A stretch of 64,000 nt of DNA, from positions 1,891,001 through 1,955,000 of the forward strand of contig NZ_CP019947.1 in NCBI RefSeq assembly GCF_002025205.1, read 5' to 3'. Origin of the DNA: Pseudomonas sp. CC6-YY-74. GTDB taxonomy: Bacteria; Pseudomonadota; Gammaproteobacteria; Pseudomonadales; Pseudomonadaceae. The translations under genes and the position numbers were made by a program. Under the pieces are notes generated by a model, which did no database searches, had not been told where the DNA came from, and saw nothing but the letters and a program-made list of their open reading frames with translations. Of this stretch, positions 16,824-24,317 are shown piece after piece. The number at the start of each line of letters is the position of its first letter. Position 1 is the first letter of the stretch.

Positions 16824-17768
16824 ATGAGAACAGCAATAGTCCATGGAGGCATGGCAGGAGCCCTATGGGGAGCCGTGATCGTCGCGCCCGCTCTGATCCC
16901 GGACGTTCACCCAGTGGTGATCAGTTGCGTGCGGTTTCTGCTCTACGGGCTGTTTGCGACCCTGGTAGCGCTGCCCAACGCGCGCGCGCTGCTTACCCGC
17001 CTGACTCGCCAGGATCAGCTCCTACTGCTTGAGCTGGCACTGACTGGCAACCTGGTGTACTTCATTCTATTGAGTGCGGCAGTGCAGCATGCCGGCGTCG
17101 CCACAGCATCCCTTATCAATGGACTGATTCCCGTAGCCGTGATGCTCATGGGCCGCCGCTTCAGTCAGGCCAGCCTGCGCTCAATGCTGACCTCACTCGC
17201 GCTGATCTTCACCGGCATCATCTGGATCAACCTTCCAGCAGTCATGCAGGTCATTCGCGGCGAAGGCAGCATGCGGCAGGTTCTGGGCGCCGTTTACGCA
17301 GGACTCGGCGTGCTGTCATGGTCATGGTTTGCACTACGCAATGCCCATCAGCTCAAGACCGGCCGTTTCAGCCCTCGTGAATGGTCAACGCTGCTGGGCA
17401 TAACAACCGGCTTCGTGGCCCTGCTGCTGACAGTAGTGGTGATCCTGGCTCAACCGCAGCTATTACCCACCGACCTGAGTTCCGGGCGCCTCTCCATCTT
17501 TTTGGTTACAGCCTTGTTCATGGCCATTGCTGGCTCCTGGGTAGCCAACGCCCTGTGGAACGCATCGGCCCAACGCTTGCCAGTATCCATCGGCGGTCAA
17601 TTGATCATCTTCGAAACCCTTTGCGCCCTGTTCTACAGCTATCTGCTGGCCTGGACGCTGCCAAGCGCTGCGGAAATGCTCGGCATTTTGCTAGTACTAG
17701 GCAGCGTGTTCTGGACGATCCGGGCTGAAGGCCGAAGCGCTTTGCACGGACGACGGCAAGTGAGCTAA
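16824..17768 (+). CDS. EamA/DMT-family transporter
   Basis: This is a 314-residue inner-membrane protein with ten hydrophobic segments in two EamA halves (residues about 5-140 and 155-295). The N-terminus GGMAGALWGAVIVAPALIPDVHPVVISCVRFLLYGLF is typical of drug/metabolite exporters. GGAGGT lies ahead of the ATG. The divergent LysR gene is its likely regulator. Relatives export amino acids or small metabolites, but the cargo is unknown. Confidence 0.85.
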   Translation: MRTAIVHGGMAGALWGAVIVAPALIPDVHPVVISCVRFLLYGLFATLVALPNARALLTRLTRQDQLLLLELALTGNLVYFILLSAAVQHAGVATASLINGLIPVAVMLMGRRFSQASLRSMLTSLALIFTGIIWINLPAVMQVIRGEGSMRQVLGAVYAGLGVLSWSWFALRNAHQLKTGRFSPREWSTLLGITTGFVALLLTVVVILAQPQLLPTDLSSGRLSIFLVTALFMAIAGSWVANALWNASAQRLPVSIGGQLIIFETLCALFYSYLLAWTLPSAAEMLGILLVLGSVFWTIRAEGRSALHGRRQVS

Positions 17769-18147
17769 TGCGAAAGATTAATCTCGCGCCGGGAGCGGCA
17801 ACCAGTGCCTTGCAGCCGGGCTCAGCTTGAGTAACGCGCGATGTTCCTCTGCGACCAATAGTGAAAGTCCGTTTCACGCCCTGAGCAAGTCAGTCAACCC
17901 TGTTCGGCAGCATCCGACCCTTTGCAATCGTTTAGTTGCTATTTTCACACCACCGAGAATGGCCGTTTGCGAGGTCACGCCGGCGCGTCACTCGGGAAGA
18001 TCGGCCTTGCGGTAGCCATCAAGGAAATGCTCAAGCGCCGCAGCGCCGCGCAATAGCTCCGTCGTGACCCAATGGGTAGAGCATCGCGGACGCCCAACGG
18101 AGTTCGTTGTAAATATTCCGACTGCTTGATTTTAGAGGAGACGCAGC
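17769..18147. other. Intergenic region with a possible gene remnant
   Basis: About 380 bp. On the minus strand, 18111 to 17988, a frame ends STHWVTTELLRGAAALEHF (then a short tail and TGA), which reads like a genuine protein C-terminus without a start or N-terminal part. I do not recognise the family. The rest shows nothing supported. The region before 18148 supplies GAGGAGACG as ribosome site for the next gene. Confidence 0.3.
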
Positions 18148-18540
18148 ATGGACCGATTCACGGGTGGTTGCCTCTGCGGCAACGTCCGAATTGTGGCATC
18201 GGGACTCCCTTACCGGATCGGCCTTTGTCACTGTCTCGACTGCCGCAAGCATCATGGAGCCCTTTTTCACGCTTCCGCGGTGTTCCCTCAGCATGCGGTG
18301 ACGATCGATGGCGAAACCCGCGACTACGCCGGGCGGTTTTTCTGTCCCCGCTGCGGCTCGTCCGTTTTCGCCCGCACCGCAGACGAAATCGAAGTGAACC
18401 TAGGGTCCCTGGATGTCCCTGACCAACTGATGCCAACCTACGAAAGCTGGATCGTCCGTCGCGAGTCCTGGTTGCCGCCGTTTCCGCTCACGAGACGATA
18501 CCAGCGCGATCGTGACGCTACGGGTCGCTTTGAGCAGTAG
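18148..18540 (+). CDS. GFA-family (CENP-V/Gfa-like) zinc protein
   Basis: This is a 130-residue protein of the glutathione-dependent formaldehyde-activating (GFA) family. The zinc ligands are in place: CLCGN (Cys8, Cys10), CHCLDC (about 28-33) and CPRCGS (about 66-70). Family members may act on glutathione-conjugated aldehydes, but most have no proven reaction. GGAGACG precedes the ATG. A second GFA gene lies at 34777. The stop codon is followed at once by a truncated argE copy on the other strand, so the junction at 18540 looks like a rearrangement point. Confidence 0.85.
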   Translation: MDRFTGGCLCGNVRIVASGLPYRIGLCHCLDCRKHHGALFHASAVFPQHAVTIDGETRDYAGRFFCPRCGSSVFARTADEIEVNLGSLDVPDQLMPTYESWIVRRESWLPPFPLTRRYQRDRDATGRFEQ

Positions 18541-18945
18541 GTGGCAATAGCAGGCTTTCGGCGTAACCGGCCAGCTGCTCGACCACCTGCTGGGTATCGA
18601 AGTCCGCCAGGGCGCGCACCTCGAAGTCGAACAGGCACTCGGCCGGGACTATGTTCAGCGCCCTGCCCCCCTGAATCACTCCGGTTTGCACGGTCGAGAC
18701 GGCGGATCGAGCGTGGGTCGTGCAACGCCACGCGCGCCAACTGCTCGCCTATCTCGCCCAACTGCCAATCAGTGCGCGGCGTATTCGATGGCGTTGCCCC
18801 TGAGGCGCATAAGCCGAGTCACAGGCGGCGCCCTGCACCTGGCAGCGCATGGCCAGCTTGCCCTTGTGGCCGAGCACCGGCTTCAGCTTGGTGGGTTCGC
18901 CGATGATGCAGGCGATGGCTTGTGCGGCCGGCCCTCGCTCACTCA
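18541..18945 (-). pseudogene. Truncated, decayed copy of the argE-like gene
   Basis: These roughly 405 bp match the central part of the argE-like gene at about 20838-21241 in the same orientation. Both ends of the gene are missing and several small insertions and deletions break the frame. The G6 tract that is shortened to G5 in the longer copy is intact here (plus-strand CCCCCC around 18666). The two copies are direct repeats flanking the alpha/beta hydrolase and the small oxygenase gene. It cannot make an active enzyme, as the N-terminal metal-binding half is absent. Confidence 0.88.
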
Positions 18946-18999
18946 AAGGGGGGAGTAATTTATGGTTAATCGCTCCCCTTTGCTTGACGAACGGGGCTC

Positions 19000-19824
19000 T
19001 TAGCGGGCCAGGAACTCCCCGATCAAGCGCGAGACTTCTTCAGGCCGCTCATCGATGACCCAGTGGCCAGCATCCTTGACCCAGACTAGTTTGGCGCCGG
19101 GGATAGCCTCAGCAAGCATCGGCGCATACTCCGGTTTCTGGAAGTTGTCCTTGTCGCCCCACAGCACCAGAGTGTCGTGCTCGACATTTTTGAGATCATC
19201 GGCAATCGCCTGGGTGTACTCCTTGTTGAGACGGCGCATGTTGCGGAAGAACGCTGCCTTGCCTTTAACGCTGCTCCACGGCTTCAAATAAATTTCGTTG
19301 AGCTCTTCGGTCATCACCGCCGGGTTATGCACCCCTCTGGGCATGAAGTCGCGCATGATACCGACGAACGTCTCGACACTCATGGCCTCTTCGACGCCCG
19401 GCTCCAGCAAGCTATTGAATTCCGGAATTGGCCAGGAATCGAAGCAGACGCTGTCGATCAGCACCTGACGGCGCACGCGCTCCGGATGATTGATCGCTAT
19501 CAACTGACCGACTCCGCCACCAATGTCATGGGAGACGATGTCTGCGCTGGGAATACCGAGCGCATCCATCAATTTGACGATGATCCGGCACTGGGCATTG
19601 ATCGAGACATCGGCATCCAGTGGCATGTCGGACTCACCATAATTGAGCATGTCCGGGACGATCACTCGGTGCTGCGCCGCCAGCCTCGGCATCACGTCTC
19701 GCCACATCAGTTTGTTGGTGGGGATACCGTGGATCAGGATCACCGGACGACCTTCGCCCATTTCCTGATAGGCGATCCGATGGCCTTCGATCATGGCGTA
19801 CTGCGTGGCGATTTGCGTATTCAT
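19000..19824 (-). CDS. Alpha/beta hydrolase with Asp nucleophile (dehalogenase/epoxide hydrolase-like)
   Basis: This is a 274-residue alpha/beta hydrolase. The oxyanion motif is HGIPTNKLMW (about 32-41). The nucleophile position reads VSHDIGGGVG with Asp100 instead of Ser, as in haloalkane dehalogenases and epoxide hydrolases. The acid is in LWGDKDNF, and the catalytic His in DAGHWVIDERPEEV. The start MNTQIATQYA has GAGGTTGCT before it; an upstream ATG adds 15 residues. It is divergent from a tiny 2OG-Fe(II) oxygenase gene, and the shared region holds two palindromic operators. The cassette lies between two argE copies. The true substrate is unknown. Confidence 0.8.
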   Translation of the reverse strand: MNTQIATQYAMIEGHRIAYQEMGEGRPVILIHGIPTNKLMWRDVMPRLAAQHRVIVPDMLNYGESDMPLDADVSINAQCRIIVKLMDALGIPSADIVSHDIGGGVGQLIAINHPERVRRQVLIDSVCFDSWPIPEFNSLLEPGVEEAMSVETFVGIMRDFMPRGVHNPAVMTEELNEIYLKPWSSVKGKAAFFRNMRRLNKEYTQAIADDLKNVEHDTLVLWGDKDNFQKPEYAPMLAEAIPGAKLVWVKDAGHWVIDERPEEVSRLIGEFLAR

Positions 19825-19898
19825 AGCAACCTCGTATTTCGGGTGTATTGGCACCACTTGGCTGCCCAATGATGTGGAATGTCAATCACCTTAAAGAT

Positions 19899-19918
19899 AT
19901 TTGAATGTTCGTTCAAAT
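19899..19918. promoter_or_regulatory. Palindromic operator 1 (ATTTGAATGTTCGTTCAAAT)
   Basis: This is a near-perfect 20-bp palindrome with TTGA/TCAA half sites. It is one of two in the divergent promoter region between the hydrolase and the oxygenase. The size and symmetry suit a TetR-type repressor. Confidence 0.65.
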
Positions 19919-19921
19919 AGT

Positions 19922-19941
19922 TTTTGAGCAATCGCTCAAAA
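19922..19941. promoter_or_regulatory. Palindromic operator 2 (TTTTGAGCAATCGCTCAAAA)
   Basis: Perfect 8-bp arms surround AATC. The centre lies 23 bp from operator 1, about two helix turns, so two dimers could bind side by side. It shares TTGA/TCAA ends with operator 1. Confidence 0.65.
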
Positions 19942-19983
19942 TACGATTTAATACGCTTCATTGATTCTTTCGGAGACCTCAGC

Positions 19984-20307
19984 ATGGGCCGCGTCATCAA
20001 CCGTAGCTTGCTCAACACCCTACGCCTGACCGTCAATCTGGTCACCTACCCAGAAGGTCATCGTGTGATGCGCCACAATGACCCCATCGGTAGCGGCAGC
20101 TACTACAAGCTCAATTTTGTAGTGATGAAACCTGCTGAAGGTGGAATTTTTGAGACAGATCGCGTCATTTTCTCCCTTTTTAATCGCGTCATCCTGTTCC
20201 GGCCCGATCTGTACGATCACAGCGTCTCGACCATCATGCGTGGCAAGCGCGTGCTGCTGAGCATCGCGCTGCATGCACCCTGGGGCTCCGCTGCTCAGGA
20301 ACAATGA
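19984..20307 (+). CDS. Very small 2OG-Fe(II) oxygenase-like protein
   Basis: This is a 107-residue protein that looks like the core of a 2-oxoglutarate/iron oxygenase. The iron triad would be His31 and Asp33 (RHNDP) plus His79 (LYDHSVS), and Arg89 in RGKRVLLSIAL would bind 2-oxoglutarate. GSYYKLNFVVMKPAEGG and RVILFRPDLYDH match the beta strands of the jelly roll. GGAG lies 8 bases before the ATG. It is much shorter than usual (typically over 180 residues), with almost no N-terminal part. It is divergent from the alpha/beta hydrolase and followed by a strong terminator. The substrate is unknown. Confidence 0.65.
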   Translation: MGRVINRSLLNTLRLTVNLVTYPEGHRVMRHNDPIGSGSYYKLNFVVMKPAEGGIFETDRVIFSLFNRVILFRPDLYDHSVSTIMRGKRVLLSIALHAPWGSAAQEQ

Positions 20308-20337
20308 CATGGCAGACGCACTTGAAAACGGCGACAA

Positions 20338-20373
20338 ACAAGAAGAGGACGCACTGGGGCGTCCTCTTCTTGT
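20338..20373 (+). terminator. Terminator hairpin after the small oxygenase gene
   Basis: The arms ACAAGAAGAGGACGC (20338-20352) and GCGTCCTCTTCTTGT (20359-20373) pair perfectly over 15 bp around a 6-nt loop. The downstream T tract is weak (TCTC). It lies 30 bp after the stop codon. Confidence 0.75.
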
Positions 20374-20527
20374 CTCACACGTTTATCAGGCCTGACGGGC
20401 TTGTCTCAGCAATTATTAAGGGTGTCTGTAGTGCGACCCAGTACAGCCCGCGAAGTCTCCCTCGTCGGTAGCGACCCGTATCGTCGGGTAGACGGTATTG
20501 GCCTTGATGTGACGGGCACGGGGTGAC

Positions 20528-21684
20528 TCACACTGGGTTCTGCATCCAGTCTGCCAAGCGCACGAGCATGGCGTCGCAACCCTCCAGCTGTTCGACGCTA
20601 ACGAATTCGTCGGGCTTGTGCCCCTGCACCATGCTGCCTGGGCCGCAGACCACAGTGGGGATGCCAGCCTGGCGGAACAGGCCGCCCTCGGTGCCGAAGG
20701 CCACGGTGCCGAACTCGCGGCTAGCGCTGATCAACGCCAGCAGCTCGGCCACTTCACTGTGCGGGTCGGTGGCCAGGCCCGGATAGGCCGACAACGGCTG
20801 AAAGGCGATGGACGTCTCGGCGCTGCGCGCACGCATCGCCGGTAATAGCTGGCTTTCGGCGTAGCCGGCCAGCTGCTCGACCACCTGCTGAGCATCGAAG
20901 TCCGGCAGGGCGCGGATCTCGAAGTCGAACTGGCACTCGGCCGGGACTATGTTCAGTGCCCTGCCCCCTGAATCATGCCGGTCTGTACGGTCGAAAATGG
21001 TGGATCGAAGCGGCGGTCGTGCAACTCCACTCGCGCCAACTGCTCGCCTATCTCGCCCAGTTTGCCAATCAGGCGCGCGGCGTATTCGATGGCGTTGACC
21101 CCCAGGGGTGCGTAGGCCGAGTGACAGGCGGCGCCCTGCACCTGGCAGCGCATGGCCAGCTTGCCCTTGTGGCCGAGCACCGGCTTCAGCTCGGTGGGTT
21201 CGCCGATGATGCAGGCAATGGGCTTGTGCGGCCTTCGCTCGAGCTCGGCCAACAAGGAGCGCACGCCCAGGCAGCCGACTTCCTCGTCGTAGGAGAAGGC
21301 CAAGTGCAGCGGCACGCGCAGCGGCTGGGCGAGAAAGCGCGGCACGGCGGCCAACACGCAGGCGATATAGCCCTTCATATCGGCGCTGCCGCGCCCGTAC
21401 AACTTGCCGTCACGCTCGGTCAGCTGGAACGGCTCGACCGTCCAGGCCTGACCGGCCACTGGCACCACGTCGGTATGACCGGACAGCACCACGCCACTGC
21501 GATCGTCAGGGCCGATGGTGGCGAACAGGTTGGCCTTGCTGCGCTCGGCGTTGTAATCCAGCTCGCACGCTACCCCCAGACCCTTGAGGTAGTCGTAGAT
21601 AAACTCGATCAGCGCCAGGTTGGACTCGCGGCTGACGGTATTGAAGGCGATCAGCTTGGCCAGTAGGTCACGGCTGGTGGGCAT
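20528..21684 (-). pseudogene. argE: ArgE-like M20 deacylase (acetylornithine deacetylase family), one-base frameshift
   Basis: This is a zinc aminoacylase of the M20 family. Metal ligands and base are visible: His70 in SGHTDVVPV, Asp102 in GRGSADMKGY, and Glu134/Glu135 in SYDEEVGC. The first frame ends after GMIQGAGH at a C5 run (plus 20964-20968). Adding one G on the coding strand gives IQGGRALNIVPAE and a continuous 385-residue protein, the usual ArgE size. The truncated copy at 18541 keeps the six-base run. It is the last gene of an operon with a DUF1028 gene, RidA and a flavin monooxygenase, so it may act on an N-acyl compound other than acetylornithine. Confidence 0.85.
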
Positions 21685-21758
21685 GGGGGCTCCTTAGTGG
21701 ATGGGGCAACAGAGCTGATGGGTAGCGCTGCGCTCAACCCATCCTCCGGCTCGGCTGC

Positions 21759-22433
21759 CTACTCGTTGCCCGGCACGCCGTAGCTGGGTGCGGCGGTCGG
21801 ATTTAGGGCGCGGGTCAGGTAGTCCTGCATCTGCGGGCGGTAAGCCTGCCAGAGCTGATCGAGCTGGCCGAGCGGGTCCTCGTCGGCCCAGTCCACTCGC
21901 AGGTCGACGATCGGCCAGATCAGCTCGCCGACCACCGCGAGCGCCGCCGAATGCACCGGCCCGGTTTCGCCACCCGCGGCCACGGCAGCGTGCATGGCGG
22001 CCAGCAGGCGCTCGGGCAAACTGCCCTCGGCCTGTTCGAAGGCTGCCACCATGGCCGCGATGACCTCAGTCCCGGCCAACAGATTGCCGGCGGCGACGCA
22101 GTGCTCGCCAGCCAGCGCGTTGCTGATGCCCAGCGACTGAGTACCGCTGAACAACGCGCTTCGCCCCTGGCTGTCGATCACCGCGACCTGGCGGTACTGG
22201 CTCCAGCCATTGCTACTCAGCGCTTGCTCCAGCGCGGCGGCGGGCTCCTGGCCGGCATCCAGCAGGTCGAGGATCTGCGGACCAAGCGCTGGCAGGGTAA
22301 TGTTCTGCGTGGCTACCGCACCGACCCCGGCGCGCAGCCAGGGACAACGGGCGCCCACGGCAATGCTCGAAGAGCTGATGGCGATGCCCAACTGGCCGGT
22401 TTCGGCGCAGTGACCAACGATGGAGAACGTCAT
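21759..22433 (-). CDS. DUF1028 family protein (Ntn-hydrolase-like)
   Basis: This is a 224-residue protein of the DUF1028 family, starting TFSIVGHCAETGQLGIAISSSSIAVGARCPWLRAGVGAVATQ, a stretch typical of these Ntn-hydrolase-like proteins. The reaction is not established for most members. AAACCTCC is seen just before the start on the plus strand, giving GGAGG in the mRNA. It sits between RidA and the ArgE-like gene, a recurrent neighbourhood for this family and consistent with a role in breakdown of an amide or N-acyl compound. Confidence 0.8.
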   Translation of the reverse strand: MTFSIVGHCAETGQLGIAISSSSIAVGARCPWLRAGVGAVATQNITLPALGPQILDLLDAGQEPAAALEQALSSNGWSQYRQVAVIDSQGRSALFSGTQSLGISNALAGEHCVAAGNLLAGTEVIAAMVAAFEQAEGSLPERLLAAMHAAVAAGGETGPVHSAALAVVGELIWPIVDLRVDWADEDPLGQLDQLWQAYRPQMQDYLTRALNPTAAPSYGVPGNE

Positions 22434-22558
22434 AAAACCTCCTTAAACAAAAGATCCTGAAAGTGTCACGAGCGACGCTCAGGCATGGCGAGGACCGTCA
22501 CGGCAAGTGAGCATTATTGAGACGGCCCTCAACTCATCCTGAGCGAGCGTAGTAGCTG

Positions 22559-22969
22559 TCAATCGGGGATCACGGCGATCACGTCGATCTCCATCAGCCA
22601 CTGCGGCTGACCGAGGGCAGTGACCACCAGACCGGTGGAAATCGGGAATACCCCTTTCAACCACTTGCCGACTTCCTGGTACACCGGCTCGCGGTAGCGC
22701 GGGTCGATCAGGTAGGTGGTGGTCTTGACGATATGACTGAGGTCGCTACCAGCTTCCTCGAGCAGTTGCTTGACGTTCTTCATCGCCTGCTCGGCCTGTG
22801 CCTGCGGGTCGCCGAGACCGACCAGGCGCCCCTCGAAGTCGGTACCGACCTGGCCGCGCACGTACACGGTATTGCCCGCGCGCACCGCTTGGCACAGGTC
22901 GTTGTCCAGGCTCTGGTTGGGGTAGGTCTGTTTAGTGTTGAACATACGGATGCGGGTATGAGTCGGCAT
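22559..22969 (-). CDS. RidA/YjgF-family protein lacking the catalytic arginine
   Basis: This is a 136-residue RidA-family protein. NTVYVRGQVGTDFEGRLVGLGDPQAQAEQAMKNVKQLLEEAG is the typical N-terminal half. The C-terminal strand reads FPISTGLVVTALGQPQWLMEIDVIAV, where the arginine of classical RidA (Arg105 of E. coli) is replaced, so it probably does not hydrolyse 2-aminoacrylate. Such members are commonly found in catabolic operons. GGAGT lies before ATG 22969. That ATG overlaps the repaired stop codon of the upstream monooxygenase by one base (TGATG), which indicates translational coupling. Confidence 0.85.
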   Translation of the reverse strand: MPTHTRIRMFNTKQTYPNQSLDNDLCQAVRAGNTVYVRGQVGTDFEGRLVGLGDPQAQAEQAMKNVKQLLEEAGSDLSHIVKTTTYLIDPRYREPVYQEVGKWLKGVFPISTGLVVTALGQPQWLMEIDVIAVIPD

Positions 22970-24317
22970 CAATTGACTCCCATCAGGCTGGCTTTTTGGA
23001 CGTGCGAATTGGGGTATAGGCCGTCGGGGCTTGCCTTTCGAGCAGCCTCTGCTTGGCGTTGCGAGGCATCCCGATAGGCGAGATAGGTGCGCTGTTTAAC
23101 GATGTGCTCAGCAATATGCTTGGCATCGTGCCAAACGCCCCAGATGAACGCGGAGCCACGACGCGACAGCCACGGCAGGCCGACGAAATAGACCCCAGGC
23201 TCGCTGGAAACCCGCGCTGATGCTGTGGTTTGCCGTTTGCGTTGCAGGCGTCGACCTTCAGCCAGCTGTAATCAACTGCATAGCCGGTTGCCCAGATGAT
23301 CGAGGTAACGCCGGCCTCGGCCAGATCGAGTTGAAGAAGCGGGTGGGTCACACAGTGCGGATCCGCAAGCATGCTGCGGGCTTCAGGTTCTTGCGGAAGG
23401 TCGAGGCCATTGCGGGCAATGTAGGCGTCAGCCGCATCCAGCAGCGCCAGATAGTTCTCATCGCCGCGAGCCAGGTTGTCTGCAAGATTCGCTTCGAAGC
23501 TCACCACCCCCTCATTGAACGATTTAGTCAGACCAACCAGCGTCATCCCCTGCTGGGCAAGCCTGCGGAAGTCAACCGTATGGCCGCCACGCGCACCGCT
23601 TACGGCAATGGTGACGTGTTCCTTGCCCGGCTGGACGGCCTCGGCATCCCATTCGCCGAGAACCCCCAGCCACCAGCAGAAGTCACGGTTGCGATAGGCG
23701 CGCGGAGGACGGTCGTGCGCGCCAACGGAGAGGTACACCTGTTTGCCGGCACGCTGCAGTTCATCGGCGATCTGCACGCCCGACGACCCGGCCCCCACCA
23801 CCAGCACCGCACCTTCGGGCAGTTGTTGCGGATTACGGTATTCGGCCGAGTGGATCTGCGTGATGTTGTTATCTGCAGGCGCGATCGGCGGGATAACAGG
23901 GCGCTGGAAGGGGCCGGTTGCGACCACCACCTGATTGGCCTCGATCACGCCCGCGGAGGTTTCAATCGTGAAGCCCGGCCGGTCCGCATTGCGCTGCACC
24001 TTCTGCACGTCCACACCAGTGCGGATAGGCGCGTTGAACTTCTTGGCATAGGCTTCGAAGTAGTCCGCTACCTGCTCTTTCGCGGCAAAGGCGTCGGGGT
24101 CGAGACCGTCGAATTCCAGCCCCGGAAAACGGTCGTGCCAGGCCGGACCATTGGCAACCAGCGAGTCCCAGCGCCCGGTACGCCAGGCTTCGGCGATACG
24201 CTTGCGCTCCAGAACGAGGTGGGCCACGCCGAGGTTGCTCAGGTGTTCGCTCATGGCTACGCCAGCCTGACCGGCGCCAATAACCAGCGTATCTATTTGT
24301 ATTTTTTCAACTGTCAT
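22969..24317 (-). pseudogene. Flavin-containing monooxygenase (CzcO-like), one-base frameshift near the C-terminus
   Basis: This is a flavin monooxygenase with two nucleotide-binding folds: GAGQAG (about 14-19, FAD) and VVGAGSSGVQ (near 168, NADPH). ATGYAVDYSWL near residue 355 is also typical. The frame as given continues to 22983 with unrelated residues after QHQRGF. Adding one G at the GGG run (plus 23211-23213) restores RGVSSEPGVYFVGLPWLS, the family's C-terminal signature, and ends with a stop that overlaps the RidA start by one base. The repaired protein has 449 residues. The start at 24317 has AAGGACAC before it. The substrate is unknown; it is the first gene of a four-gene operon. Confidence 0.85.
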
